In this document: one piece after another, positions 1-8,710 of the stretch
How the letters are laid out: every line of letters begins with the position of its first letter
How positions within the stretch are numbered: position 1 is the stretch's first letter
Assembly (NCBI GenBank): GCA_020634135.1
Contig: JACKCG010000009.1
Span: 62,001 to 126,000 of the forward strand
Length of the DNA: 64,000 nt
Origin: Anaerolineaceae bacterium
GTDB taxonomy: Bacteria > Chloroflexota > Anaerolineae > Aggregatilineales > Phototrophicaceae
Direction: 5' to 3'
Position numbers and translations under genes: made by a program
Notes under the pieces: model-generated
Database searches by the model: none
Seen by the model: only the letters and a program-made list of their open reading frames with translations
What the model was told of the DNA's origin: nothing

Positions 1-480
1 AATGGCGATAGACTGCCGCTCCCCGCCGGAAAGTGTCCCTACCGGTTGTTCCGGGTCGCGGATATCAATGCCCATTTTTGCCATTTCTTCACGGGCGATA
101 TGGCTGGCCGCCTGCAAGTCAAATCGCTTGAATGGCCCCCAGCCTTTCGTGGGTTCGCTGCCCAGGAAGAAGTTGCGCGAAATGCTCATGAGCGAGACCA
201 TCGCCAGGTCCTGATACACTGTTGCGATACCTCTATCAAGCGCGTCACGTGGCGAATTGAAGTCTACCGGCTGGCCTTCGACCAGGTATTGGCCTTTGCT
301 CGGTTTGTGTACGCCGGAGAGGGTCTTAATCAGGGTGGATTTGCCTGCGCCGTTATCCCCCAACAGGCACATCACCTCTCCGGGATATACGGTCATGCTG
401 ACATTGCTCAGGGCGATGACGCTGCCGAAATATTTGGAAATGTCTTTGACCTCAATCGCGGGGACTTTCATGTTCATCAT
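1..480 (-). CDS. Sugar ABC transporter ATP-binding protein (3' end off window)
   Basis: ATPase of a ribose/fructose-type importer, energising the permease encoded just upstream. The 160 visible residues contain a Walker A motif (GDNGAGKST) near residue 42, a Q-loop region (TVYQDLA) near residue 90, and the ABC signature LSGGERQS at the window edge. Walker B and any second ATPase domain lie outside the window. Several in-frame ATGs occur at the start. I chose position 480, which overlaps the permease stop codon as ATGA and indicates translational coupling. RbsA-type proteins usually carry two fused ATPase halves, FrcA-type one. The window cannot decide between them. Confidence 0.93.
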   Translation of the reverse strand, partial: MMNMKVPAIEVKDISKYFGSVIALSNVSMTVYPGEVMCLLGDNGAGKSTLIKTLSGVHKPSKGQYLVEGQPVDFNSPRDALDRGIATVYQDLAMVSLMSISRNFFLGSEPTKGWGPFKRFDLQAASHIAREEMAKMGIDIRDPEQPVGTLSGGERQSIAI

Positions 481-1595
481 CATTTCCCTCCCAGCGCTTG
501 TTTGCGGACGAAGTTATTGACGAGAACGGCGATGATGATAAGCGCGCCCAGCACCACCCGGAACAATTCGGAGTCAATGCCCGCTGCCGGAACGCCCAAC
601 CGTACCATGCCATAAATCAATGCGCCCAACGCCCCGCCAATCACCGACCCATAGCCGCCGGTCAGGAGTGTGCCGCCGATCACCGCCGCCGAAATCGCGT
701 AGAGTTCCTGCAAATCGCCGCGCAGGGCTGCCGCGCTTTGAATGCCGAAAAGCTGTATCTGGCTGAGCAGCCAGGCTGCCGCCGCCGTCCCCATGAACAG
801 GATGATCTTGACACGATTCACCGGGACGCCCGTATTCCGCGCCGCATTTTCATCGCCGCCGACTGCGAAAACCCAGTTGCCGAACTTGGTGCGGAGTAAA
901 AGCCAGGTTGCCAGCACGATGAGCGCCAGCCACCACAGAATTGACACATCAAAATCCGTGCTGGAAACCACCTGGGTGACTTCTCCGGTGAAGGATGTGC
1001 GCTCGGTGATGCGTTCCAGGCTGAAAAACGCGGAGTGAAAGATGGGGCGAATGCTCGTCCAGTCAGGGATTTTTTGCGCCAGCGCGTCCACATTGGAAGT
1101 CCCGGATGCAGCCAGGGAGAGCGCGATTGTCGCGCCACGCACGGCGAACAGCGAACCGAGCGTGATGATGAATGACGGGAGTTTGGTGCGCACAACCAGC
1201 AGGCCGTTGAAGAAGCCGATACCCAGGGCGATCAGCAGGGAGAACATCATGGCGATGGGCAGGGGCAGGTGGAAAGCAGTTGCCAGTATGCCGGTTGCCA
1301 TCGTTGCAGCGCCCATTGTTGACCCCACCGAGAGGTCGAACTCACCGGCGATCATCAGGAGTGTCACGGCGACAGTCAGGATGCCGAGTTCGGATGCAGT
1401 TTCCAAAAACAGGGAAGTGCCGTTCATGCCGGCGAAATCCGAACCAGCGGCGAAGGCGAAGTACAGCCAGATGACAATCGCCCCGGCTAATGCTCCGGCT
1501 TCTGGTCGTCGCAGGGTGCGCCGCAACATCCCGGCGCGTTTGACACGCTCATCTCCTGGAGGGCTGTTATCAACCGAAGTTGTTGTAGATGCCAT
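480..1595 (-). CDS. Sugar ABC transporter permease (RbsC/FrcC type)
   Basis: Inner-membrane permease of the BPD_transp_2 (ribose/xylose/fructose) family, 371 aa. A hydrophilic N-terminus of about 30 residues precedes roughly ten hydrophobic segments. The family's conserved stretch is seen in NGLLVVRTKLPSFIITLGS (about residues 130-148) and in the C-terminal GGTLLTGGYGSVIGGALGA region. The gene lies between the binding-protein gene upstream and the ATPase downstream, so the order is binding protein, permease, ATPase. A 70-residue periplasmic-type insertion after the conserved block (FHSAFFSLERITERTSF...) is longer than in E. coli RbsC. The exact sugar cannot be read from the sequence. Confidence 0.93.
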   Translation of the reverse strand: MASTTTSVDNSPPGDERVKRAGMLRRTLRRPEAGALAGAIVIWLYFAFAAGSDFAGMNGTSLFLETASELGILTVAVTLLMIAGEFDLSVGSTMGAATMATGILATAFHLPLPIAMMFSLLIALGIGFFNGLLVVRTKLPSFIITLGSLFAVRGATIALSLAASGTSNVDALAQKIPDWTSIRPIFHSAFFSLERITERTSFTGEVTQVVSSTDFDVSILWWLALIVLATWLLLRTKFGNWVFAVGGDENAARNTGVPVNRVKIILFMGTAAAAWLLSQIQLFGIQSAAALRGDLQELYAISAAVIGGTLLTGGYGSVIGGALGALIYGMVRLGVPAAGIDSELFRVVLGALIIIAVLVNNFVRKQALGGK

Positions 1596-1651
1596 TGCGT
1601 AACCCTTTTAAACGAAATATTGTCAAAATATTTTTGGATATCAATAGAGAG

Positions 1652-1675
1652 AGGGCGACTCCACTGAGCCGCCCT
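1652..1675 (-). terminator. Intercistronic hairpin between binding protein and permease
   Basis: AGGGCG and CGCCCT arms extend through a G-U pair and CTC/GAG into a stem of about 10 bp with a 4-nt loop. It lies 50 nt after the binding-protein stop. There is no long U-run, so it is more likely a partial terminator or an mRNA stabiliser that keeps binding-protein mRNA in excess over permease mRNA. Confidence 0.5.
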
Positions 1676-1723
1676 GTGAAGCACTATTTACACACTGTAT
1701 CTATATGGAACAGGCAGCACCCA

Positions 1724-2695
1724 CTAGCGTGTGCCGCGTGCGCTGTATTCGATCACCGCGCCGGCAGTATCCGCTGTCACAAAGCCGGGGCCGGTCTGGA
1801 CGACGATGCTTCCTGGCGTGTTGAGGTTGCTCAGGTAGAGATACATATAGACGACGCCGAGATACCCCTGAGTATATTGCTGCTGGTCAATCGCAAACAG
1901 CATGTCGCCTGCCTGGATCGCGCTCAGGACTTCCGGTGAGAGGTCGAAGGTCGCCAGCGCGACGACGCCGATCAGCCCTTCATCGCGCAGAGCTTCCAGC
2001 ACGGGTACTGCGCCTGTTGGCCCCAGTGTGAATACGCCGTTGATGCTTTCATCTGCACCGAGGGCTGCAATCACGCGGTTCTGGGTGTCGGTGGGGTCGT
2101 TGAGGTCAACTTCCAGCACTTTGGATGTGCCGCCCGCCTCGCCCATCGCATCGGCAAAGCCCTGGCAGCGCAGATCAAGCGCGACGTTGCCGACTTCCTG
2201 GTTGACACACAGCGCGTTGGTGACGCCCGCTGCTGCAAATCGCTGGCCGCCGCCAAAACCGGCTTCATATTCGGTCTGCCCGACGTGGGCAATGACACCC
2301 AGTTCTGCCGCGACATCACTGCCGGAGTTGATGCTGATGACGGGGATGCCCGCTGCAATGGCGGCCTTGATCGATTCTTCCAGCGCGGAGGGGTCCGGGT
2401 TGGAGACGATCAGGCCATCCGGGTTGGAGGCGACGGCGGCATCAATTAACTGGGACATGGCAACCATGTCGAAGGTCTCCGGTGCCTGGTATTCGGTTGT
2501 GACGCAGTCGTATTCGGCATCGGCATCGGCAACGCCATTGCTGACAACTGACCAGAACGGGTCGCTGGCCTGACCGTGTGTAACAACCACAATCCGGTAG
2601 GTTGTCGCGCAGTCCTGCGCGGCGGCGGGGATGGCGGCGAAAGTGACCACCACGATACCTAAAACAAGCGCGAGGGAAAAGAATTTCTTCATCAC
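1724..2695 (-). CDS. Sugar ABC transporter substrate-binding protein
   Basis: Periplasmic or extracellular binding protein of the Peripla_BP_4 (LacI/RbsB-like) family, 323 aa. The N-terminus is a Sec signal (MMKKFFSLALVLGIVVVTFA) with a likely cleavage after AAAQ, around residue 26. The mature protein starts with the usual beta-strand YRIVVVTHGQASDPFWSVV and has the typical hinge segments DGLIVSNPDP and INGVFTLGPTGAVPVLEAL. It is the first gene of the three-gene transporter operon and has a good promoter upstream. Ribose, fructose or inositol are all possible ligands. Confidence 0.92.
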   Translation of the reverse strand: MMKKFFSLALVLGIVVVTFAAIPAAAQDCATTYRIVVVTHGQASDPFWSVVSNGVADADAEYDCVTTEYQAPETFDMVAMSQLIDAAVASNPDGLIVSNPDPSALEESIKAAIAAGIPVISINSGSDVAAELGVIAHVGQTEYEAGFGGGQRFAAAGVTNALCVNQEVGNVALDLRCQGFADAMGEAGGTSKVLEVDLNDPTDTQNRVIAALGADESINGVFTLGPTGAVPVLEALRDEGLIGVVALATFDLSPEVLSAIQAGDMLFAIDQQQYTQGYLGVVYMYLYLSNLNTPGSIVVQTGPGFVTADTAGAVIEYSARGTR

Positions 2696-2783
2696 AATGC
2701 TCCTTTAACTAAAAAACGGATTAGCATTTTCACTCATGGCGGGTGCGACGCCGATCTGCTGAGGTGTGATGAGTGACATTCGA

Positions 2784-2812
2784 ATTATTAGCACATTCAA
2801 CAATTATTGTCA
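2784..2812 (-). promoter_or_regulatory. Promoter of the sugar ABC operon
   Basis: Read on the minus strand: TTGACA, a 17-bp spacer, then TAATAA. It lies about 90 bp upstream of the binding-protein start, a good match to a housekeeping sigma-70-type promoter. Confidence 0.6.
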
Positions 2813-2955
2813 AAGAAAGTGGTTTTTGCAGCCGATAGCGGGCATGTAATGAGTTTGAGATGAACACTCCCTAACTAACTGCACATTGCGGGCTGGCGGG
2901 GCGGGGTGTATGCTTGCCCATATTGTGAAGTGACCCTAACGAGCGATAGAGACGG

Positions 2956-3720
2956 ATGACCAGAAACCGCCAGACTGCCATCAGACTGAACCTGTTTGTG
3001 CTGCGGATGACCCGCAATTGGCTGCGGATTGCCACCGTGATTGTCGGCCTGTATGTGACGCTGCCGTTCGCCGCCCCAACCCTGATGAAACTGGGCGCAA
3101 CCGGCCCGGCGCAGGTGCTTTATACGCTCTACAGCCCGATGTGCCACCAGTTCGCGTTTCGCTCGTTTTTCCTGTACGGTGAGCAGCCGGTCTACCCCCG
3201 TGCCAACACCGGGACAGACCTCATTCCGTTTGAGACCGTTGTTGCCGACCTGCCGCAGTTCGCGCCAACCAGTATGCACCCGATTGGCGGGCCGGTGGGC
3301 GACCTGATGGCGTTCACGCCCGGATTCCAGTTCACCGCCCGCGATTTCGTGGGGAACGAGCAGATGGGCTACAAGCTGACGCTGTGCGAGCGTGATATTT
3401 CGATTTATATCGCCATTTTCATCGGCGCGCTGCTTTACAGTATCCCCACTGTGCGCCGCCACCTGCGCCCGGTGCCGATCTGGTTGTACGTGTTTGTCGG
3501 CCTGCTCCCGATTGGGCTGGATGGGTTCAGCCAGATGCTGGGCTACCCGCCGTTCAACCTGTGGCCGCCGCGTGAGACCTTGCCAGGATTCCGCGTGGCG
3601 ACTGGCCTGATCTTCGGCTTCATGAATGCCTGGCTGGGGCTGCCGTACCTGGAGCTTTCGATGCGCGATACCCGCCGCCAGATCGAGCACAAACTGCGGC
3701 GGGCGGGAGTGGCGTTTTAG
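2956..3720 (+). CDS. DUF2085 family membrane protein
   Basis: A 254-aa membrane protein. The family's signature is clear: the CHQ motif in SPMCHQFAFRSFFLYG (about residues 57-72) and CERDISIY (about residue 145) followed by hydrophobic helices. Four or more transmembrane segments are visible: residues 17-35, 153-166, 175-195 and the C-terminal half. No function is established for the family; the conserved Cys and His suggest a metal or redox site, which is inference. The gene is transcribed alone, divergent from the sugar transporter. Confidence 0.85.
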   Translation: MTRNRQTAIRLNLFVLRMTRNWLRIATVIVGLYVTLPFAAPTLMKLGATGPAQVLYTLYSPMCHQFAFRSFFLYGEQPVYPRANTGTDLIPFETVVADLPQFAPTSMHPIGGPVGDLMAFTPGFQFTARDFVGNEQMGYKLTLCERDISIYIAIFIGALLYSIPTVRRHLRPVPIWLYVFVGLLPIGLDGFSQMLGYPPFNLWPPRETLPGFRVATGLIFGFMNAWLGLPYLELSMRDTRRQIEHKLRRAGVAF

Positions 3721-3943
3721 CGACAACCTGTATCCGCGCTATACTGCTCCTGTTTCGCAACCCGCCTCGTTTGGCCCCAGTTTCTTTGGCGTAACAATTA
3801 CTCAGGCGGCACTACTGACTGCCCTGATCCCAGGTATTCACCCTGCCGCCGCTGCCCGGCAGTTGAGAGATGGCCTTGCGCGGGCGGGTAATCAGTGCGA
3901 GAATGTGTCCGGCCTGATTCTAGTATCTGGGGTGTCCAAAACG

Positions 3944-4723
3944 ATGACTCAACTCTCGCGCCTGTGTTACCTGCTGCTGGCCGCTGCCGCGCTGGCGGCG
4001 TGCGCTCCGGCGGCTCAAACCGCCCCGACTGACCTGCCCACTCCGGTGCCATCGCTCACACCAACCGTCGAACCTCAGGTGGATGTCAACGCCACCCTGA
4101 CCGCGCTGGCGCCGACCCTGACGCCGACGCTGACGCCAGTGCCCACTGAAACGCCTCTGGTGATTACGATTCCGGCGGTACTGGGCGAGTCGGTTGACCT
4201 GCCGGTAGAGATCACCCTGCCCGCAGGCTGGCGCACCGGCAGCGATACCCTCGTCATGAAGGACATCAGCAATATCCTGGTGCCGCTGCCCTTCACGGCC
4301 TATACCGGCCCGGTTACCGGCGGAACGGGGACGATTATCGTCGTCTGGGGCTTCCCCAGTTTTGGCGAACCGCCCGGCCCCGGCACACCACAAGGCCCTG
4401 ACCTGTGGGCAGACGGCCTGCGGCTGCTGCGGCTGGCGATCATCGAACAGGGATGTAACGTCGGCACGGATTTGCGCCGCACCTATCGCGTCGGCCTGTC
4501 TTCCGCCGTTGGCACGCAGTTTTCCGCTGTGGACTGCCCGGAAGCAGTAGACACACGCGGATGGTTCGCCGGTGTGCGGGAAAACGGCCTGAGCTTCATC
4601 TTCTATATGTATACCGAACCGATTGAGGCCATGAATGTCGCCCAGGATGAACTCCAGGCGATCCTGGATACGGTACGTTTCCTTGTGCCGGAAGTGGCCG
4701 CCACCGCCACCGCTGCCCCATAA
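3944..4723 (+). CDS. Secreted lipoprotein of unknown function
   Basis: A 259-aa predicted lipoprotein. The signal is MTQLSRLCYLLLAAAALAAC with a lipobox (LAAC) giving Cys20 as the lipidated residue. A Thr/Pro-rich linker follows (residues 28-70), then a globular domain of about 190 residues with alternating strands. The reading frame is open upstream to 3626, but that part overlaps the DUF2085 gene and lacks coding character, so I start at the ATG that begins the signal peptide. The C-terminal part resembles a PsbP/MOG1-like fold in pattern only (DELQAILDTVRF ending). No partner gene is evident. Confidence 0.8.
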   Translation: MTQLSRLCYLLLAAAALAACAPAAQTAPTDLPTPVPSLTPTVEPQVDVNATLTALAPTLTPTLTPVPTETPLVITIPAVLGESVDLPVEITLPAGWRTGSDTLVMKDISNILVPLPFTAYTGPVTGGTGTIIVVWGFPSFGEPPGPGTPQGPDLWADGLRLLRLAIIEQGCNVGTDLRRTYRVGLSSAVGTQFSAVDCPEAVDTRGWFAGVRENGLSFIFYMYTEPIEAMNVAQDELQAILDTVRFLVPEVAATATAAP

Positions 4724-4804
4724 CACAACAGGAGTTACGCAGTGAAAGATCAGTTTCCCCGCAATCAGCGGGCTGCGTAACTCCCTGAATAGGTACAAAT
4801 GGCT

Positions 4805-6322
4805 TTATGGCAGGCCGTAGACGCGCACCGTATGATCCTTGCTGGCAGTGGCGATCATGGTCTGGTCGGGGCTGAAGGCCACCCCATTCAACCAGTCACC
4901 GCTGCTGAACGATGCCAGCAGTTCGCCGCTTTCCACCCCGAACAGGCACACCCCGCCGCTGGAGGCAACCGCCACCAGCGTGTTATCCGGGCTGAATACG
5001 AGGCTGGCTACAAGGCCGGCACAGCCATCCAGCGTGCGGATTTCAGCGCCGCTGGCCGGGTCGAGCAGGATGGCATCGAAGCTGTCGCTGATCGCCAGGT
5101 AACGACCATCAGTGCTGTATGCCAACCAGCTCACGTTCTGGCTGATGGTGGATTGCCCCGCCGGGATAACCGGGGAGAAATGCAACTCCTGCCGGGCGGC
5201 GGTATCCCACAGCCAGATACTTCTATCCCAATCGGTAATCGCCAGCGTCGCGCTGTCGGGGCTGAAGGCTGCCGCGCTCATGTAGTTCGTATGGCCGACA
5301 GTAGCCGATACTTCCGCGCCCGAAGTCGCGTCCCACAACTGCACCACATTCGCTGAACTGGCCGTTGCCACCTGTGTCCCGTCGGGGCTGAAGGCTAAAT
5401 CCAGCATATCGCCGACCTGCGGGCCAAAGACCAGGGCGGGCGCGAGGTTATCCACATCCCATAAGACCACCACGCCATCGGCATGGCCGCTCATGAGTTT
5501 GTTGCCGTCCGGGCTGACCGCCAGGGAATACACTTCCTCCAACGGCTGCGCGTCGCTTCCAGCCAGGACAGCCATTTCCGTCCCACCGGCGGCATCCCAC
5601 AGGCGCACGGTTTTGTCGTAACTGGCGCTCACCAGCAGCGACCCGTCAATGCTGAACACAAAGTCATACACATAACGGGTATGCCCGGTCAGCACGTTGA
5701 CATCCACCCCGTCCGCCACACTCCACACATGAACGGCGTAATCCCCGGTTGCATACGCCAGCAGCGACCCATCCGGGCTGAAGACAACCGCGCCGTCCCC
5801 TTGCACGCTGCCGGTAATCATGGCCTTTTCGACCTCGCCAGCAACATCCCACAACGAAATACCGGAATAGCCCATGTTGATCGCCAGCAGCGACCCATCC
5901 GGGCTGTAGGCAATCGACTCGCTCGAACGGCTGGGCTTGAACGAGCCGGTTACCGCCTGGGTTGCGACATCCCAGTAATAGACCGTGCCATCGCTGACGA
6001 CGGCCAGCGTGCTGCCATCGGGCGAAAACGCCATCGCCTCCGCGATTTTGGGGGTGGAGAGCAGCGCCGGTTCGGTTGCTGTATCCAGCGCCGCCGGTTG
6101 GTACAGCCAGACGCCAACTGTGCTGGCGACGGCCAGGAACTGCCCGTCGGGCGAATAAGCGACATGGTCTGTCGAGCCGCGCCCCAGGCGAATGAGTTCG
6201 ACCATCTGTGCCGCATTGTCCGGTGTGATGACCGTCCCGCCGGAATCCTGTGCCAGACTCGGAACCAGGACTCCCAGAAATACCATGACCATGATGCTGC
6301 CTGCTATGATGATGCGGTGCAT
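4805..6322 (-). CDS. Secreted WD40-repeat protein
   Basis: A 505-aa exported beta-propeller protein. A signal peptide (MHRIIIAGSIMVMVFLGVLV) ends near SLAQ (residue 25). It is followed by about eleven WD40-type repeats, each recognisable by a FSPDG-type turn and a closing V.LWD-type strand (for example KTVRLWD, GVVVLWD, NVVQLWD). The start at 6322 has a good Shine-Dalgarno (AAGGAGAC); the open frame extends upstream to 6400 without coding character. Such propellers act as binding scaffolds; the partner is unknown. With 11 blades it may form one large or two smaller propellers. Confidence 0.88.
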   Translation of the reverse strand: MHRIIIAGSIMVMVFLGVLVPSLAQDSGGTVITPDNAAQMVELIRLGRGSTDHVAYSPDGQFLAVASTVGVWLYQPAALDTATEPALLSTPKIAEAMAFSPDGSTLAVVSDGTVYYWDVATQAVTGSFKPSRSSESIAYSPDGSLLAINMGYSGISLWDVAGEVEKAMITGSVQGDGAVVFSPDGSLLAYATGDYAVHVWSVADGVDVNVLTGHTRYVYDFVFSIDGSLLVSASYDKTVRLWDAAGGTEMAVLAGSDAQPLEEVYSLAVSPDGNKLMSGHADGVVVLWDVDNLAPALVFGPQVGDMLDLAFSPDGTQVATASSANVVQLWDATSGAEVSATVGHTNYMSAAAFSPDSATLAITDWDRSIWLWDTAARQELHFSPVIPAGQSTISQNVSWLAYSTDGRYLAISDSFDAILLDPASGAEIRTLDGCAGLVASLVFSPDNTLVAVASSGGVCLFGVESGELLASFSSGDWLNGVAFSPDQTMIATASKDHTVRVYGLP

Positions 6323-6590
6323 AGAACAACGTCTCCTTAATGAGTTGTAAAGTAATTCACTGCTTAATCTCAAATCTATTCGGTTTGTCACGATAATCAA
6401 AGTGACATCCGTCCTGTTGATTGACGCGGAGTGATTTTACTGAGGGAAAACCGCCACCGGCTGCGGTACCTGAATCCCACAAAACTCCCCCGCTCCCCTG
6501 AATTTTTACCTGCTTCTTACACTCGTGTGCTACAACTGACCATATCCCACTAGACGATTCTTGCAAGTTGATTCAGGAGCAGGACAGTTT

Positions 6591-8558
6591 ATGACTGAGA
6601 CCTTTAATTTTCAGGCGGAAATCCAGCAGGTGCTGGATATTCTGGTACATTCCCTCTATACCGAGCGCGAGATTTTCCTGCGCGAACTCATCTCCAACGC
6701 TTCCGACGCGCTGCACCGCGTCCAGTTCGAGCTGCTCACCAACCGCGAGGTGCAGGACGCTGACGCCGAACTCGCCATCGAAATCAAGGTGGACGATGAA
6801 GCCGGGACGATCACCATCAGCGACACCGGCATCGGCATGACCCGCGACGACCTCATCAACAACCTGGGGGTGATCGCCCGCAGCGGCGCGAAGGCCTTCA
6901 TCCAGGCCGCCCAGCAGGCGCAGAACGGCGGCGCGGCGGACATCATCGGCCAGTTCGGGGTCGGCTTCTATTCGGTGTTCATGGTGGCGGATAAAATCCA
7001 GATCACCACCCGTTCCTACCTGCCGGAAGAACCCGCCTACCTGTGGGAATCCACCGGCGTGGCAACCTATACCATCGAGCCAGGCGAGCGTGAGACACGC
7101 GGCACGGATATTGTCGTCTACCTCAAGGAAGACGCGAAAGAGTTCGCCTCGGAATGGAAGGTGAAGGACATCATCCGGCGGCATTCCGACTATATTGCCT
7201 TCCCGATTTACGTGGGCGAGAGCGAAGAAGCCACCAACAAGCAGCAGGCCATCTGGCGGCAGGACCCCAAAGAAATCACCGACGAGCAGTACAACGACTT
7301 CTACAAAATGCTCACGATGGACTGGAACGAGCCGCTCTACCATATCCACATGCGGGCCGATGTGCCGCTCCAGTTCTACACCCTGCTGTATATCCCCGGC
7401 GGGACTGACCTGGGAATCCTCAGCCCGCGCAAAGAGCCGGGACTCAAGCTGTATGCCCGCAAAGTGCTGATTCAGGAGTACAACAAAGACCTGCTGCCGG
7501 AATATCTGGGGTTCGTCCAGGGCGTGGTAGATAGCGAAGACCTGCCGCTCAACGTGAGCCGCGAGAGTGTCCAGGCGACGCGCATCATGGCAAACCTCAA
7601 GAAGACACTGACCGGCAAGGTGCTGACCGAACTCAAGCGCATGGCGCAGAAGAACCGCGAGGACTACCTGGCGATTTACGAGCAGTTCGGGCGCTTCATC
7701 AAGCAGGGGGTCGCCGCCAGCCCGGCAGACCGCACCGACATCGAGCCGCTGCTGTTCTTCGCCAGCACGCGCAGCGACTCGCCCGATGAACTGTTCACGC
7801 TGGAAGAATACATCGAGCGCCGCGCTGAAGGCCAGGACGACATCTACTACATCATGGGCGAGGACTTCCACAGTGTCAGCCGCAGCCCGCACCTGGACGC
7901 CTTCCGCCAGCGCGGAATCGAGGTGCTGTACTTCACCGACCCGGTAGACCCCTTCATGCTGATGGGACTGCCGGACTACAAGAGCCATAAACTGCGCAGC
8001 GTGGACGAAGCCGAGATTGATCTGAGCAGTATCGGCCAGGCGGAAGACGAAAGCGCCCGCCCCGAACCGCTGCCGGAGGACACCTTTACCGCGCTGCGGG
8101 ATCACTTCGCCGCTGTGTTGGGGGAACGGGTGCGCGATGTGCGCCAGAGCAAGACGCTCACGGGCAGCCCGGCGCGCCTTATCAGCGACGAATCCGGCGC
8201 GAGCCGCCAGATGTTCCGCATCAACCGTCTGCTGGACCGTGACTACGAACTGCCGGTGAAAATCCTGGAACTCAACCCGCGCCACCCGCTGCTGCATAAC
8301 CTGAGCGGCCTGTTAGCGCAGGACAGCGATAACCCGCTGGTGAATGTCGTGGTCGAACAGGTCTTTGAAACGGCGCTGTTGCAGGATGGCATCCACCCCG
8401 ACCCCTCCGCGATGGCCGGACGCCTGAACCTGCTCATGCAGGCGGCCACCGGCACCCCGGCGGCAGAACTCAACTATGAGGCTGTGCGCTCGGCTGTGCC
8501 CGAAGCGGTGGTCGAGGAAGCCGACACAGATGCAGAAGGCGGAGAGGAAGAGGCGTAA
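6591..8558 (+). CDS. htpG: Molecular chaperone HtpG (Hsp90)
   Basis: Cytosolic ATP-dependent Hsp90 chaperone, 655 aa, full length for the family. The GHKL ATPase motifs are present in order: ELISNASDAL (about residue 36), DTGIGMTRDDL (about 80) and GQFGVGFYSVFMVAD (about 120). The middle domain contains the catalytic-loop arginine region (LPLNVSRESVQ, about 318-328). The C-terminal dimerisation domain ends in an acidic tail. The frame is open ten codons further upstream, but MTETFNFQAEIQQ is the conserved beginning and has a GGAG-type ribosome site in front. It is transcribed as a single gene. Confidence 0.98.
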   Translation: MTETFNFQAEIQQVLDILVHSLYTEREIFLRELISNASDALHRVQFELLTNREVQDADAELAIEIKVDDEAGTITISDTGIGMTRDDLINNLGVIARSGAKAFIQAAQQAQNGGAADIIGQFGVGFYSVFMVADKIQITTRSYLPEEPAYLWESTGVATYTIEPGERETRGTDIVVYLKEDAKEFASEWKVKDIIRRHSDYIAFPIYVGESEEATNKQQAIWRQDPKEITDEQYNDFYKMLTMDWNEPLYHIHMRADVPLQFYTLLYIPGGTDLGILSPRKEPGLKLYARKVLIQEYNKDLLPEYLGFVQGVVDSEDLPLNVSRESVQATRIMANLKKTLTGKVLTELKRMAQKNREDYLAIYEQFGRFIKQGVAASPADRTDIEPLLFFASTRSDSPDELFTLEEYIERRAEGQDDIYYIMGEDFHSVSRSPHLDAFRQRGIEVLYFTDPVDPFMLMGLPDYKSHKLRSVDEAEIDLSSIGQAEDESARPEPLPEDTFTALRDHFAAVLGERVRDVRQSKTLTGSPARLISDESGASRQMFRINRLLDRDYELPVKILELNPRHPLLHNLSGLLAQDSDNPLVNVVVEQVFETALLQDGIHPDPSAMAGRLNLLMQAATGTPAAELNYEAVRSAVPEAVVEEADTDAEGGEEEA

Positions 8559-8710
8559 AGAGGCTGAAACGAACATGCCCAGGCCGGGTGTGGGGCTGGT
8601 TTTGCCTGCATCCGCCTGGGTCGCCGCTTCAAATATCGGATTTCGCCCCGCCATGATGGGAGCAGAATTCAGAGATCAGGTGCGCGTAGACACTGCACTT
8701 CGTAACAGAG

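Noticed and set aside
3626..3943. N-terminal extension of the lipoprotein frame
   Set aside because: It overlaps DUF2085 coding sequence and would hide the lipoprotein signal peptide.
4075..4140. Short tandem Thr-Pro codon repeats in the lipoprotein, WD40-type and CAP genes
   Set aside because: These are ordinary low-complexity linkers, not DNA-level repeats with a separate role.
6573..8297. Long open frame of 574 codons antisense to htpG
   Set aside because: It mirrors the codon structure of htpG, has no family signal and no ribosome site; typical of GC-rich shadows.
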